Shown here piece by piece: positions 42,391-51,212 of a stretch of DNA of 64,000 nucleotides; positions within the stretch are counted from its first letter, which is position 1, and every line of letters starts with the position of its first letter. Position numbers and translations under genes: made by a program. Under the pieces are notes generated by a model. The model was given only the letters and a program-made list of their open reading frames with translations. It was not told where the DNA came from and searched no databases. The stretch covers positions 124,001 through 188,000 of the forward strand of contig NZ_JBLFEP010000006.1 of assembly GCF_047345415.1 (NCBI RefSeq). Direction: 5' to 3'. Origin of the DNA: Maribacter_C sp947494565. GTDB taxonomy: Bacteria > Bacteroidota > Bacteroidia > Flavobacteriales > Flavobacteriaceae.

Positions 42391-43368
42391 ATGAAAACAT
42401 TACAATTCCGTGAAGCCGTTTGTGAGGCGATGTCCGAAGAGATGAGAAGAGATGAGTCCGTTTATTTGATGGGCGAAGAAGTTGCCGAATACAATGGTGC
42501 TTATAAGGCTTCGAAGGGGATGTTGGATGAGTTTGGGGCCAAACGGGTAATCGATACACCGATTTCCGAATTGGGTTTTGCAGGTATCGGCGTAGGTTCG
42601 ACCATGACCGGTAATCGGCCCATTATCGAATTCATGACCTTTAATTTTGCATTGGTCGGTATTGATCAGATTATCAATAACGCTGCTAAGATCCGTCAGA
42701 TGTCCGGTGGACAATTTCCTTGTCCCATAGTTTTTAGAGGCCCTACTGCTTCGGCAGGTCAATTGGCGGCCACGCACTCGCAAGCCTTCGAGAGTTGGTA
42801 TGCCAACTGTCCGGGCTTGAAAGTTGTTGTGCCCTCTAATCCAGCTGATGCCAAGGGATTGTTGAAATCCGCAATTCGTGATGATGATCCGGTCATTTTT
42901 ATGGAGTCGGAGCAAATGTATGGGGATAAAGGTGAAGTTCCTGAAGGGGAATATACCATTCCATTAGGGGTTGCCGATATTAGAAGAGCTGGCAATGACG
43001 TAACCATAGTATCTTTCGGAAAGATTATTAAGGAAGCGGACAAAGCTGCCGATGAACTTGAAAAAGAAGGTATTAGTTGTGAGATTATCGACTTGCGTAC
43101 GGTCAAGCCTATGGATGCCGAGGCCATTCTAACTTCCGTTAAAAAGACCAATCGTCTTGTTATTCTGGAAGAGGCCTGGCCTTTTGGCAATGTAGCGACT
43201 GAAATCACCTATCGGGTGCAACGCGATGCATTCGATTATTTGGATGCCCCTATTGTAAAGATAAACACTGCAGACACGCCGGCACCTTATTCTCCTGTGC
43301 TTTTAGCTGAATGGTTGCCAGACTACAACGATGTGATCGCCGCTGTTAAAAAGGTGTTATATAAATAA
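42391..43368 (+). CDS. pdhB: Pyruvate dehydrogenase E1 component, beta subunit
   Basis: The 325-residue E1 beta completes the heterotetramer with PdhA from 17120. It has MKTLQFREAVCEAMSEEMRR, MGEEVAEYNGAYKASKGMLDEFGAKRVIDTPISELGFAGIGVG, EFMTFNFALVGIDQIINNAAKIRQMSGG, and in the C-terminal domain SFGKIIKEADKAADELEKEGISCEIIDLRTVKPMD and EEAWPFGNVATEI. The length is typical. It stands 24 kb from pdhA-pdhC, with its own promoter and terminator, so the subunits are made from separate transcripts. Confidence 0.96.
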   Translation: MKTLQFREAVCEAMSEEMRRDESVYLMGEEVAEYNGAYKASKGMLDEFGAKRVIDTPISELGFAGIGVGSTMTGNRPIIEFMTFNFALVGIDQIINNAAKIRQMSGGQFPCPIVFRGPTASAGQLAATHSQAFESWYANCPGLKVVVPSNPADAKGLLKSAIRDDDPVIFMESEQMYGDKGEVPEGEYTIPLGVADIRRAGNDVTIVSFGKIIKEADKAADELEKEGISCEIIDLRTVKPMDAEAILTSVKKTNRLVILEEAWPFGNVATEITYRVQRDAFDYLDAPIVKINTADTPAPYSPVLLAEWLPDYNDVIAAVKKVLYK

Positions 43369-43393
43369 GGTATTTCATTTTGTAACGATATGT

Positions 43394-43431
43394 TTGCTTC
43401 GCCGACTACACTTGGCGAAGCAATTTTTTTT
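43394..43431 (+). terminator. Terminator after pdhB
   Basis: TTGCTTCGCC and GGCGAAGCAA form a perfect ten-pair stem around a ten-base loop, followed by eight T, 25 bases past the pdhB stop. Confidence 0.9.
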
Positions 43432-43476
43432 ATGGTATACTATTTGATAAAGCAGAAGCGTGATTATAAATACTTA

Positions 43477-45978
43477 ATGAAGCGACTTGTATTAGCCCTT
43501 ATGTTGATGGTACCGCTAGTCACCTTGGCCCAGACCAAAGTGGGGGGTACAGTGTCAGATGAAAGCGGAGCGCCCATTGCGTTTGCCAATGTGCTCTTCA
43601 AAAATTCCACCGAGGGTACCATAACCAATGAGAACGGTAGGTTCTACTTTGAATCGGATGCGACTTACAAGACGCTTATCGTTTCCTTTATTGGCTATAG
43701 AAGCCAAGAGATCAACTTGCCTTCTCGCGTGAATTACGACATGGAAGTTGTTTTGGAAGAAGAAACCGAACAACTTAACGAGGTGGTATTGATTTCGGGG
43801 AAACAATCGAAGAAAAACAACCCGGCCGTAGAGATTCTGAAGAAAATCTGGGCTAAAAAAAGGGAAAATGGTGTTCGAAAGTTTAAGCAATACGCGTACG
43901 ACAAGTATGAAAAAGTGGAGTTCGACCTGAATACCATTGATAGTGCTCTGATGAGGAAAAAGGTTTTCAAGGGATTGGAATTTATTTTTCAAGATTTGGA
44001 TACTTCCCGAATTACGGGTAAAACGTACCTCCCTATTTTCTTGAACGAAACCTTCTCCAAGGTACATGGCGACAATATCCTAAAGGAGGAAAAGGAAAAT
44101 ATCTTGGGAAACAAGAATTCAGGATTCGATAGTAACCAAGCCATAATCGCTTTTGTCGCCGACCTCTATCAAGACTATGATATTTACAATAATTACCTGA
44201 AGTTCTTTGACAAGAGTTTTACAAGTCCGCTTTCCCGAACGGGCGTAGATACCTATAATTATGCGTTGCGCGATAGTGCATTTATCGACAATAAATGGTG
44301 TTATAATATTGTATACTATCCACGGAGAAAAAATGAATTGACGTTCAAGGGCGATTTTTGGGTGAACGATTCTACCTATGCGATTAAGAACATTAATCTC
44401 GAGGTGACCAAAAGCGCCAATATCAATTGGGTAAAAGAGATTTATATTGAACAGGAATTCGATGTGGTCAACGACTCGGTTTTTCTGTTGAAGCGTGACT
44501 ATATGTTGAGTGACTTCAGTTATCAGAAAAAGGAAAAATCACGCGGCATTTATGGTAAGCGCACCACGGTGTATGATAACTACGAGTTCGATATAGAAAA
44601 AACCAAGGATTTTTATAAAGCGGATAAGAATCCATACGACCCGAATGCCGTGATACAGGAAGACACATTCTGGGAAAAGAATCGTCTGGAAGAACTGAAT
44701 AAAGATGAATCTGGAATTTACAAATTGCTCGATACGCTGAAAACAGTCCCGAAATTCAAATCGTACTACAATCTTGCGAGTATTTTGGGTTCTGGTTATG
44801 TGGAAATCGATAAGTGGAATATGGATATAGGCCGCATCTACGATGTCTTTGGCTTTAACGATGCCGAGGGTCCACGAGTTCGATTAGGGGCGCGAACCTA
44901 TTTTGGTGAAAACGACCCTTGGCGTTTGGAAGGTTACGGGGCATATGGTTTCACGGATAAAAAGTTCAAATACGGTGCATCCGCTAAATTTCTGTTGGAT
45001 AAGAAAAACAGATTGATTTTATCTGGGGGCAATCGCCGTGATGTAGAGCAGTTGGGAGGAAGCCTTACCGCGACCAACGATGTTTTAGGAAGGAGTATTG
45101 CCTCTTCGGCAGTACTTACGGTAGGGGCCAACAACCGATTGACGAGTATCAACTTAAGCGCTTTGAACCTTGAAATGGAGCCGGTGACCAATTTCCGTAT
45201 TGGTTTAGGGTCCACCTTTCGAACACTCCGTTCGGCCTTGCCCGATGCCTTTAGCTTAGATTATGTGGATGCAAGCGCTGATACAGGGGTTTCTTCTGAA
45301 ATTCGACAGTTTGATGTGAATGCCCTATTGATTTATACCCCGGGCAAACGAACGATAGGGTATGGTGTCGAACGTCGCGACATCAATGATGAATACAGCA
45401 CACTATTATTGAAATACACCAAAGGTATCGATGGTGTTTGGGATAGCGATTTCAATTATAGCAAGTTGCAGTTCTCTTATAGCCAACCATGGCAAGTAGG
45501 AGGTTTTGGGCGTTTGTTCAGTACCGTGGAGGTTGGTAAAACTTTTGGGGATGTACCCTTAGGTCTTCTGAATGTTGTGCCAGGCAATCAAACTTTTTTC
45601 ACGACCTATGGCACCTTTGCCAATCTGGATTTTTATGAATTCGTTACCGATACCTATGCTTCGGTACATTTGGAACATAACTTTAATGGAAGGCTGTTTT
45701 CTAGAATACCATTCCTTAGAAAATTCAATCTCAGGGAGATTATCGGTCTTCGAGGGGTTTGGGGGCAGCTATCCGATTCGAATATGGCCTTGAGTGCACC
45801 GGCTACTATAAACACGCCGTTACAAGCACCGGATGATAGAATTTATTATGAATACTCATTAGGAATCGGTAATATTTTTAGGATTCTCAGAATCGATTTC
45901 AACTTTCGGGGCAATTATTTGGATAGCCCGAATGCGCGACCATTTGCCATAACAGGTACCTTTGGTTTTAGCTTTTAA
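43477..45978 (+). CDS. DUF5686 outer-membrane protein with carboxypeptidase regulatory-like domain
   Basis: I start at the ATG at 43477, which gives 833 residues and a signal peptide (LVLALMLMVPLVTLAQ); the frame extends upstream only into the pdhB terminator. The N-terminal CarboxypepD_reg-like domain (PIAFANVLFKNSTEGTITNENGRFYFESD, SFIGYRSQEI) is followed by a periplasmic region (ILKKIWAKKRENGVRKFKQYAYDKYEKVEFDL) and a C-terminal beta-barrel with alternating strands and a terminal phenylalanine (FAITGTFGFSF), typical of an outer-membrane protein. The family is widespread in Bacteroidota and uncharacterised. It follows pdhB as its own unit. Confidence 0.9.
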   Translation: MKRLVLALMLMVPLVTLAQTKVGGTVSDESGAPIAFANVLFKNSTEGTITNENGRFYFESDATYKTLIVSFIGYRSQEINLPSRVNYDMEVVLEEETEQLNEVVLISGKQSKKNNPAVEILKKIWAKKRENGVRKFKQYAYDKYEKVEFDLNTIDSALMRKKVFKGLEFIFQDLDTSRITGKTYLPIFLNETFSKVHGDNILKEEKENILGNKNSGFDSNQAIIAFVADLYQDYDIYNNYLKFFDKSFTSPLSRTGVDTYNYALRDSAFIDNKWCYNIVYYPRRKNELTFKGDFWVNDSTYAIKNINLEVTKSANINWVKEIYIEQEFDVVNDSVFLLKRDYMLSDFSYQKKEKSRGIYGKRTTVYDNYEFDIEKTKDFYKADKNPYDPNAVIQEDTFWEKNRLEELNKDESGIYKLLDTLKTVPKFKSYYNLASILGSGYVEIDKWNMDIGRIYDVFGFNDAEGPRVRLGARTYFGENDPWRLEGYGAYGFTDKKFKYGASAKFLLDKKNRLILSGGNRRDVEQLGGSLTATNDVLGRSIASSAVLTVGANNRLTSINLSALNLEMEPVTNFRIGLGSTFRTLRSALPDAFSLDYVDASADTGVSSEIRQFDVNALLIYTPGKRTIGYGVERRDINDEYSTLLLKYTKGIDGVWDSDFNYSKLQFSYSQPWQVGGFGRLFSTVEVGKTFGDVPLGLLNVVPGNQTFFTTYGTFANLDFYEFVTDTYASVHLEHNFNGRLFSRIPFLRKFNLREIIGLRGVWGQLSDSNMALSAPATINTPLQAPDDRIYYEYSLGIGNIFRILRIDFNFRGNYLDSPNARPFAITGTFGFSF

Positions 45979-46071
45979 CGTTGCCTTACTTTTCCCGACA
46001 TCTTTGTAAAGGTGGTATGGGTAGTCGAAATGGTTGAAGACTTTTTTAACCTACATGTAAAACCTATACTA

Positions 46072-46102
46072 TTGTTGTACCTTAAACGTTAGAATATCTT
46101 TG
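46072..46102 (+). promoter_or_regulatory. Promoter of ppa
   Basis: TTG at 46072-46074 and TATCTTTG at 46095-46102 match the -33/-7 layout with 20 bases between them; a second TTG at 46075 gives 17. The ATG follows 20 bases after the -7 element. Confidence 0.75.
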
Positions 46103-46122
46103 CGGACTAAAAAATAGCGAAA

Positions 46123-46647
46123 ATGCCTAAAAAAGAAATAACATTCGATGTGTTGATCGAAATCCCCAAAGGGAGTAGAAATAAATACGAATACGATTTT
46201 ACCCTTCATAAAATTCGGTTTGACCGAACACTCTTTTCATCGATGATGTATCCAGGTGACTATGGTTTTGTTCCAGAAACTTTGGCCTTGGATAAAGACC
46301 CGTTGGATGTCTTGGTGATGACCACTGAACCGACCTATCCCATGGTCGTGATGGAAGTAAAGCCCATAGGTGTTTTTCACATGACCGATGAAAAAGGTCC
46401 GGATGAAAAGATTATCTGTGTTCCTGTGAACGACCCTGTTTGGAACAAGAAGAACGATATCAGCGATATCAATCCACATCGAAAAAAAGAGATTACCCAC
46501 TTTTTTAAGGTATATAAAGACTTAGAGGAAAAGAAAGTCGATACCGGAGGGTGGGGCGACGCAAAGGAAGCAATTAAGATTTATCACGAATGTGTGAAGC
46601 GTTACGAAGAGAGTGACCACAAAAAGAAACGCACCTTCACGATTTAA
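46123..46647 (+). CDS. ppa: Soluble inorganic pyrophosphatase (family I)
   Basis: Ppa hydrolyses pyrophosphate in the cytoplasm. The 174-residue protein has FDVLIEIPKGSRNKYEYD, MMYPGDYGFVPETLALDKDPLDVLVM, with the conserved DxDPxD metal-binding acids, and PIGVFHMTDEKGPDEKIICVPVNDP, then HFFKVYKDLEEKKVDTGGWGDAKEA. It lies just before the membrane-bound pyrophosphatase gene but with its own terminator, so the two can be regulated apart. Confidence 0.96.
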   Translation: MPKKEITFDVLIEIPKGSRNKYEYDFTLHKIRFDRTLFSSMMYPGDYGFVPETLALDKDPLDVLVMTTEPTYPMVVMEVKPIGVFHMTDEKGPDEKIICVPVNDPVWNKKNDISDINPHRKKEITHFFKVYKDLEEKKVDTGGWGDAKEAIKIYHECVKRYEESDHKKKRTFTI

Positions 46648-46659
46648 AATTTCAGCTCC

Positions 46660-46696
46660 AAAAAAGCCCCATTTATAGTTAAATGGGGCTTTTTTT
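46660..46696 (+). terminator. Terminator after ppa
   Basis: AAAAAAGCCCCATTTA pairs with TAAATGGGGCTTTTTT around a four-base loop, 13 bases past the ppa stop. Confidence 0.9.
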
Positions 46697-46713
46697 ATTC
46701 TCTATGATTTCAC

Positions 46714-46721
46714 TACTTTTG
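46714..46721 (+). promoter_or_regulatory. -7 promoter element for hppA
   Basis: TACTTTTG exactly matches TAnnTTTG and lies 35 bases before the hppA ATG, just after the ppa terminator. No clear -33 TTG was found. Confidence 0.55.
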
Positions 46722-46756
46722 CCCCCGTTAGAAAAAACTAAATAAATAACTCAACA

Positions 46757-49141
46757 ATGGAATTAATCGTAAAATTTTTACCTGTATTCGGAGTGGTGGC
46801 CCTTCTCTATGTGGCCTGGAAGAATGCATGGGTAGGCAAGCAAGAAGTCGGTGACGCCAAAATGGCTCGAATCGCAAAAAATATTGCCGATGGGGCAATG
46901 TCTTTCTTGAAAGCCGAGTACAAGATCTTGTCGATTTTTGTAGTGGCTGTAGCTATTCTTTTATTCTTTAAAGGAAGTAATGAAGAAGGCTCTAACGGTA
47001 TGGTGGCCGTCTCTTTTATAGTAGGGGCGATCTGTTCGGCTTTAGCCGGATTTATTGGAATGAAAGTCGCCACCAAAGCGAATGTGCGAACCACAAATGC
47101 TGCAAGACAATCGCTTGGAAAAGCCTTGGAAGTAGCTTTTGCAGGTGGTGCCGTGATGGGACTTGGTGTTGTCGGTCTTGGTGTTTTAGGATTAAGCGGA
47201 TTGTTCATGTTGTATAGTGGTCAAGGATGGGCCATCGGTGAAGTGTTGAATGTACTTTCCGGATTTTCACTTGGAGCCTCTTCAATTGCCTTGTTTGCAC
47301 GTGTTGGAGGTGGTATTTATACCAAAGCGGCCGACGTTGGCGCTGATTTGGTAGGTAAAGTCGAAGCAGGTATTCCTGAAGATCACCCACTAAACCCTGC
47401 TACGATTGCCGATAATGTCGGTGATAATGTCGGTGATGTTGCCGGTATGGGAGCTGACCTTTTCGAATCATACGTAGGTTCTATTATCGGTACCATGGTA
47501 TTGGGTGCTGCGTTTACTCAAATCCCTGCTTTTGCAGGAGCTTTTGATGGTTTGGGCGCTGTTTATCTTCCTTTGGTATTAGCTGCCATTGGTATAATCA
47601 TGTCTATCATCGGTACCTTCTTTGTGAAAGTAAAGGATGGTGGAAATCCACAGACTGCGTTGAATATCGGCGAATTTGGTTCTGCTGGTTTGATGTTGGT
47701 CGCTTCTTATTTCATTATTACCATGATGCTTCCCGAAAGCTGGTCTTTCGGAGGAACCGAATATTCTGCGTTGGGTGTTTTCTTCGCTGTAATAGCTGGT
47801 TTGGTTGCTGGTTTGGCAGTAGGTAAAGTAACCGAGTATTATACAGGTACAGGTACAAAACCCGTAAACGCTATTGTGAGACAATCCGAAACCGGCGCAG
47901 CGACCAATATCATTGCTGGCCTCGGGGTAGGTATGATGTCTACGATGTTCCCTATTTTATTGATCGCTGCTGCGATCTTGGTTTCGCATCACTTTGCCGG
48001 ACTATATGGTATCGCGATTGCTGCAGTAGGGATGCTTGCCAATACCGGAATCCAATTGGCGGTTGATGCCTACGGACCGATTTCCGATAATGCAGGAGGT
48101 ATCGCTGAAATGGCGGAACTTGAGCCTGAAGTACGGGAAAGAACGGATAAATTGGATGCAGTAGGAAATACAACGGCTGCCATTGGTAAAGGATTTGCGA
48201 TTGCCTCCGCAGCTTTAACGGCTTTGGCCTTATTTGCTGCCTTTATGCAAACTGCAAACGTAACTGCAATTGATGTTTCAAAACCGACCGTAATGGCTGG
48301 TCTGTTGGTGGGAGGAATGCTTCCATTCGTATTCTCTGCATTATCAATGAATGCAGTTGGTCGTGCCGCAATGGCCATGATCGAAGAGGTACGACGTCAG
48401 TTTAGGGATATTCCACAATTGAAAGCGGCCCTTGAAGTAATGAGGGCTGTTGATTCCGATATGTCAAAAGCGACCCCTGAACAGCGTGCTACTTTTGATG
48501 CTGCTGACGGCGTTGCCGAATATGATAAATGTGTTGCGATTTCCACGCAAGCATCGATTAAAGAAATGGTATTGCCTGGACTATTGGCGATTGCCGTACC
48601 GGTTGCCGTCGGATTTATAGGTGGTGCCGAAATGTTGGGTGGACTTCTAGCGGGAGTTACAACTTGTGGGGTGCTCATGGCGATTTTCCAGTCCAATGCT
48701 GGTGGTGCTTGGGATAACGCTAAAAAGATGATTGAGGAACAAGGTAAAAAAGGTACAGATGCGCATAAAGCAGCTGTGGTAGGTGATACCGTTGGTGATC
48801 CGTTCAAGGATACTTCCGGACCTTCTTTGAATATCCTATTAAAGTTGATGTCCGTTGTTGCTTTGGTTATTGCACCAAGTATCGCGATGGATGTAGACAC
48901 TGGTATGGCAACTACTACCGAAGAAGTTTCAAAAACCATCACAATGAATGTCGAAAATGATGATATGGCCGAAGCTACAATTGCCTATACATCAGTTGTG
49001 AATGGAGAAGAAGTGACCGAGGAGAAGACCATTTCAGGTACCAAAGTAGAAGTGGAAGCCCAGTTGCAAGAAATGAAAGATGCTGAAGTAAGAACTGAAG
49101 GCGTACAAAAGGAGATTGTGATTGAAAAGGAAGTCAATTAA
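46757..49141 (+). CDS. hppA: Membrane-bound ion-translocating pyrophosphatase, K+-dependent type
   Basis: The 794-residue protein couples pyrophosphate hydrolysis to Na+ or H+ export. It has 16 hydrophobic segments and the family motifs: GGGIYTKAADVGADLVGKVE (about 193-212), DNVGDNVGDVAGMGADLFESYVG and, at about 470-479, GNTTAAIGKG, where the Ala in place of Lys marks the K+-dependent group. DTVGDPFKDTSGPSLNILLKL closes the core. After the last span (ALVIAPSIAM) there is an unusual acidic tail of about 70 residues. Which ion it moves cannot be told from the sequence alone. The start at 46757 begins with a normal first membrane span. Confidence 0.95.
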   Translation: MELIVKFLPVFGVVALLYVAWKNAWVGKQEVGDAKMARIAKNIADGAMSFLKAEYKILSIFVVAVAILLFFKGSNEEGSNGMVAVSFIVGAICSALAGFIGMKVATKANVRTTNAARQSLGKALEVAFAGGAVMGLGVVGLGVLGLSGLFMLYSGQGWAIGEVLNVLSGFSLGASSIALFARVGGGIYTKAADVGADLVGKVEAGIPEDHPLNPATIADNVGDNVGDVAGMGADLFESYVGSIIGTMVLGAAFTQIPAFAGAFDGLGAVYLPLVLAAIGIIMSIIGTFFVKVKDGGNPQTALNIGEFGSAGLMLVASYFIITMMLPESWSFGGTEYSALGVFFAVIAGLVAGLAVGKVTEYYTGTGTKPVNAIVRQSETGAATNIIAGLGVGMMSTMFPILLIAAAILVSHHFAGLYGIAIAAVGMLANTGIQLAVDAYGPISDNAGGIAEMAELEPEVRERTDKLDAVGNTTAAIGKGFAIASAALTALALFAAFMQTANVTAIDVSKPTVMAGLLVGGMLPFVFSALSMNAVGRAAMAMIEEVRRQFRDIPQLKAALEVMRAVDSDMSKATPEQRATFDAADGVAEYDKCVAISTQASIKEMVLPGLLAIAVPVAVGFIGGAEMLGGLLAGVTTCGVLMAIFQSNAGGAWDNAKKMIEEQGKKGTDAHKAAVVGDTVGDPFKDTSGPSLNILLKLMSVVALVIAPSIAMDVDTGMATTTEEVSKTITMNVENDDMAEATIAYTSVVNGEEVTEEKTISGTKVEVEAQLQEMKDAEVRTEGVQKEIVIEKEVN

Positions 49142-49168
49142 TAGGACTTTAGTTTTTCATTGGATATT

Positions 49169-49203
49169 GAAAGCCATCTGACAGACGTCGGATGGCTTTC
49201 TTG
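49169..49203 (+). terminator. Terminator after hppA
   Basis: GAAAGCCATC and GATGGCTTTC form a ten-pair stem with extra inner pairs, 27 bases past the hppA stop. The T tract after it is short (CTTG), so it may be only partly efficient. Confidence 0.7.
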
Positions 49204-49288
49204 ATTAAGGCTATTGCTTATCTGAGGTATAGAACCGTATAAATAAAACCATCTTTATTTACTATATAGGGTTGATCGTCATATGCTT

Positions 49289-49990
49289 TTAATTGAGTCT
49301 GAAGTTGATAGGAATCGTAAAGGCTACTTTCACGTTTTTGTCTCTCTGTTTTCCGGGTTTCATTTGAGGGAGTTTCCCGATTATTCTTCCAGCTTCTTTT
49401 TCTAAAATTTGGTGTGGTCCTCTTAACTTGATTCCACTTATGGTTCCATCTTTTTGGATAGTGAATTGAGTAAATACTTTTCCTTGAATACCCATTTCCT
49501 GAGCCATTTCCGGATATTTAAATGCTTTTGAGATATGCTTGTTCATCATTTTCTGGAAGCATGCGCGTTTGTCCTGATCATTTTCACATCCAGGGAAAAC
49601 AGGTACTTCTTCAATGTTAATCCAATCAACTTTTGGTTCTTCAACCACTTTTTCGAAATCTATATCTTCTAATGTTTCGATGACCGTATCCGGCTCCGGT
49701 TCTATAACTTCAATAACCGTCTCAATGGTTTCCTCTTCGTCAGGTATAACTTCTATAATGGGAGGAGTCGTAATTTTTTTTGGAGGAGGTGGAGTTTCTA
49801 TTTCAAATAGTTCAATCTCTTCAATTAGCTCTTCATCCACATTCATGGAAATACTATAGTCTGGTGTTTCAAAAAAGGTTTTCCATTCCAATGCCACGTA
49901 GGTCAGCATCAATACGGAGAAGAGGCCAACAACGAAATACATTCCACTGTTTCGATTCAAATCTTTTTTCGGATTTTTTTTAAGTTCCAT
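49289..49990 (-). CDS. TonB-like energy transducer
   Basis: The 233-residue protein has one N-terminal membrane span (about 17-36, FVVGLFSVLMLTYVALEW), an acidic Glu/Pro/Val-rich linker (IETPPPPKKITTPPIIEVIPDEE and PEPDTVIETL, about 62-125), and a C-terminal TonB domain (VFPGCENDQDKRACFQKMMNKHISKAFKYPEMAQEMGIQGKVFTQFTIQKDGTISG, ending INFRLN). It would pass energy from ExbB/ExbD to outer-membrane receptors. The FPGCE...CF motif is the usual Bacteroidota version. No exbBD genes are next to it. Confidence 0.88.
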   Translation of the reverse strand: MELKKNPKKDLNRNSGMYFVVGLFSVLMLTYVALEWKTFFETPDYSISMNVDEELIEEIELFEIETPPPPKKITTPPIIEVIPDEEETIETVIEVIEPEPDTVIETLEDIDFEKVVEEPKVDWINIEEVPVFPGCENDQDKRACFQKMMNKHISKAFKYPEMAQEMGIQGKVFTQFTIQKDGTISGIKLRGPHQILEKEAGRIIGKLPQMKPGKQRDKNVKVAFTIPINFRLN

Positions 49991-50200
49991 TTCTTTTTGA
50001 TTTTTGAGTCCATTTCAAGAACTCGGTTTACATAAAATTTAAAAGCGTCGGTAGTCTTTAGGAAATGATGGGTTGTTTATGTAGTTCAATCTAGAACAGT
50101 ATGCCACGATAAGCAATGAGTATTGAGGGAACGAACCCTTTTAATGAGGGAACAGGTTAATTTTTAACCAACCTGTGAGGAATGTCCTTTGAAGCTTTTC

Positions 50201-50208
50201 TATATTTG
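50201..50208 (+). promoter_or_regulatory. -7 promoter element giving a near-leaderless transcript
   Basis: TATATTTG exactly matches TAnnTTTG and ends five bases before the ATG at 50214, the same arrangement as at 22727-22740. Confidence 0.45.
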
Positions 50209-50213
50209 AAGTA

Positions 50214-51212
50214 ATGGCACTATTCGGTAAGAGAGACAAACTGCAGATCATCAGCTTTCAGAGCTATGGAACCGATACCCATTTGTATGTCAGGGGCCGC
50301 GCCTTGGAGGATGAAAAAATCGATTTGGCCCATCAGGGTTTGTTCCGTTTATTCTGGAATTCGTTCAAGCGGTTCGAGACCGATGAGGTGAAACATACCA
50401 AGCTTCGTCTGACCTTGCCCGACAATCGGGTATTCTATACCGAAACGGATCATGAGGGCTACTACAAGTTCGATGTGCAGGCTGATAACTTGCTCAGCTT
50501 GACCAATTCTGAAGGCTGGGTAACCTGCGAACTGGCGTTTGAAGCAACGGATTTGAAGCATGAAATTTCGAGGGCGAACCGATTTCCAGGGGAAGTACTT
50601 ATTCCTTCTGAAAAAATCGAATATGGCGTCGTGAGCGATATTGACGATACCATTTTACATACTGGCGTGGTATCGCTTTTGAAATGGCGGGTCATTGTCA
50701 ATACCTTCTTTAAGAATGCTGCGAAAAGAGTACCTTTGAAAGGAGCGGCTGAACTATATCATACGTTCCACCTTGGAAAATCAGGCAAAAATGCGAATCC
50801 CATTTTCTATGTGAGTCATAGCCCATGGAACTTGTATCGCTACCTTGATTTCTTCTTGACCGAGAACAACTTTCCAAAAGGCCCCATACTGCTGCGCAGC
50901 ATGTCAAGTTTTCGACCTGGAAAATCAAAAAAGCCACACAAACAGAATGAGATCCTGGATATTTTGAGCACCTATCCGCAGTTAAAATTTATCTTGATCG
51001 GTGATAGTGGTGAGAAGGATGCCGATATTTATAAGGATATCGCCGAGAAAAACCCAAATCGAATTTTGGCCATTTACTTGCGCACGGTCAACCATAAAAA
51101 GAAAATACGCCGAATACAGGCCTTGATCGACTCTTTTTCCCTAGTACCCATGGTGTTGGTTCGTACAAGCGAACAAGCCATTGAACACGCCAAGGAAAAC
51201 GGTTTTATTTAA
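50214..51212 (+). CDS. App1-like phosphatidate phosphatase domain protein (DUF2183)
   Basis: The 332-residue protein has the DUF2183 HAD-type catalytic motif VVSDIDDTILHTG (about 139-151) and the later IFYVSHSPWNLYRYLDFFL, IGDSGEKDADIYKDIAE and AIYLRTVN segments, which match the catalytic region of yeast App1. The N-terminal part is a beta-rich domain (GRALEDEKIDL, TLPDNRVFYTETDHEGYYKFD). A lipid phosphatase activity is plausible but the bacterial substrate is unknown. No signal is visible. Its stop overlaps the convergent dNK gene by eight bases. Confidence 0.85.
   Translation: MALFGKRDKLQIISFQSYGTDTHLYVRGRALEDEKIDLAHQGLFRLFWNSFKRFETDEVKHTKLRLTLPDNRVFYTETDHEGYYKFDVQADNLLSLTNSEGWVTCELAFEATDLKHEISRANRFPGEVLIPSEKIEYGVVSDIDDTILHTGVVSLLKWRVIVNTFFKNAAKRVPLKGAAELYHTFHLGKSGKNANPIFYVSHSPWNLYRYLDFFLTENNFPKGPILLRSMSSFRPGKSKKPHKQNEILDILSTYPQLKFILIGDSGEKDADIYKDIAEKNPNRILAIYLRTVNHKKKIRRIQALIDSFSLVPMVLVRTSEQAIEHAKENGFI

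Noticed and set aside
43390..43476. Longer N-terminus for the DUF5686 protein from 43390
   Set aside because: It would translate the pdhB terminator hairpin and place 29 residues before a normal signal peptide.
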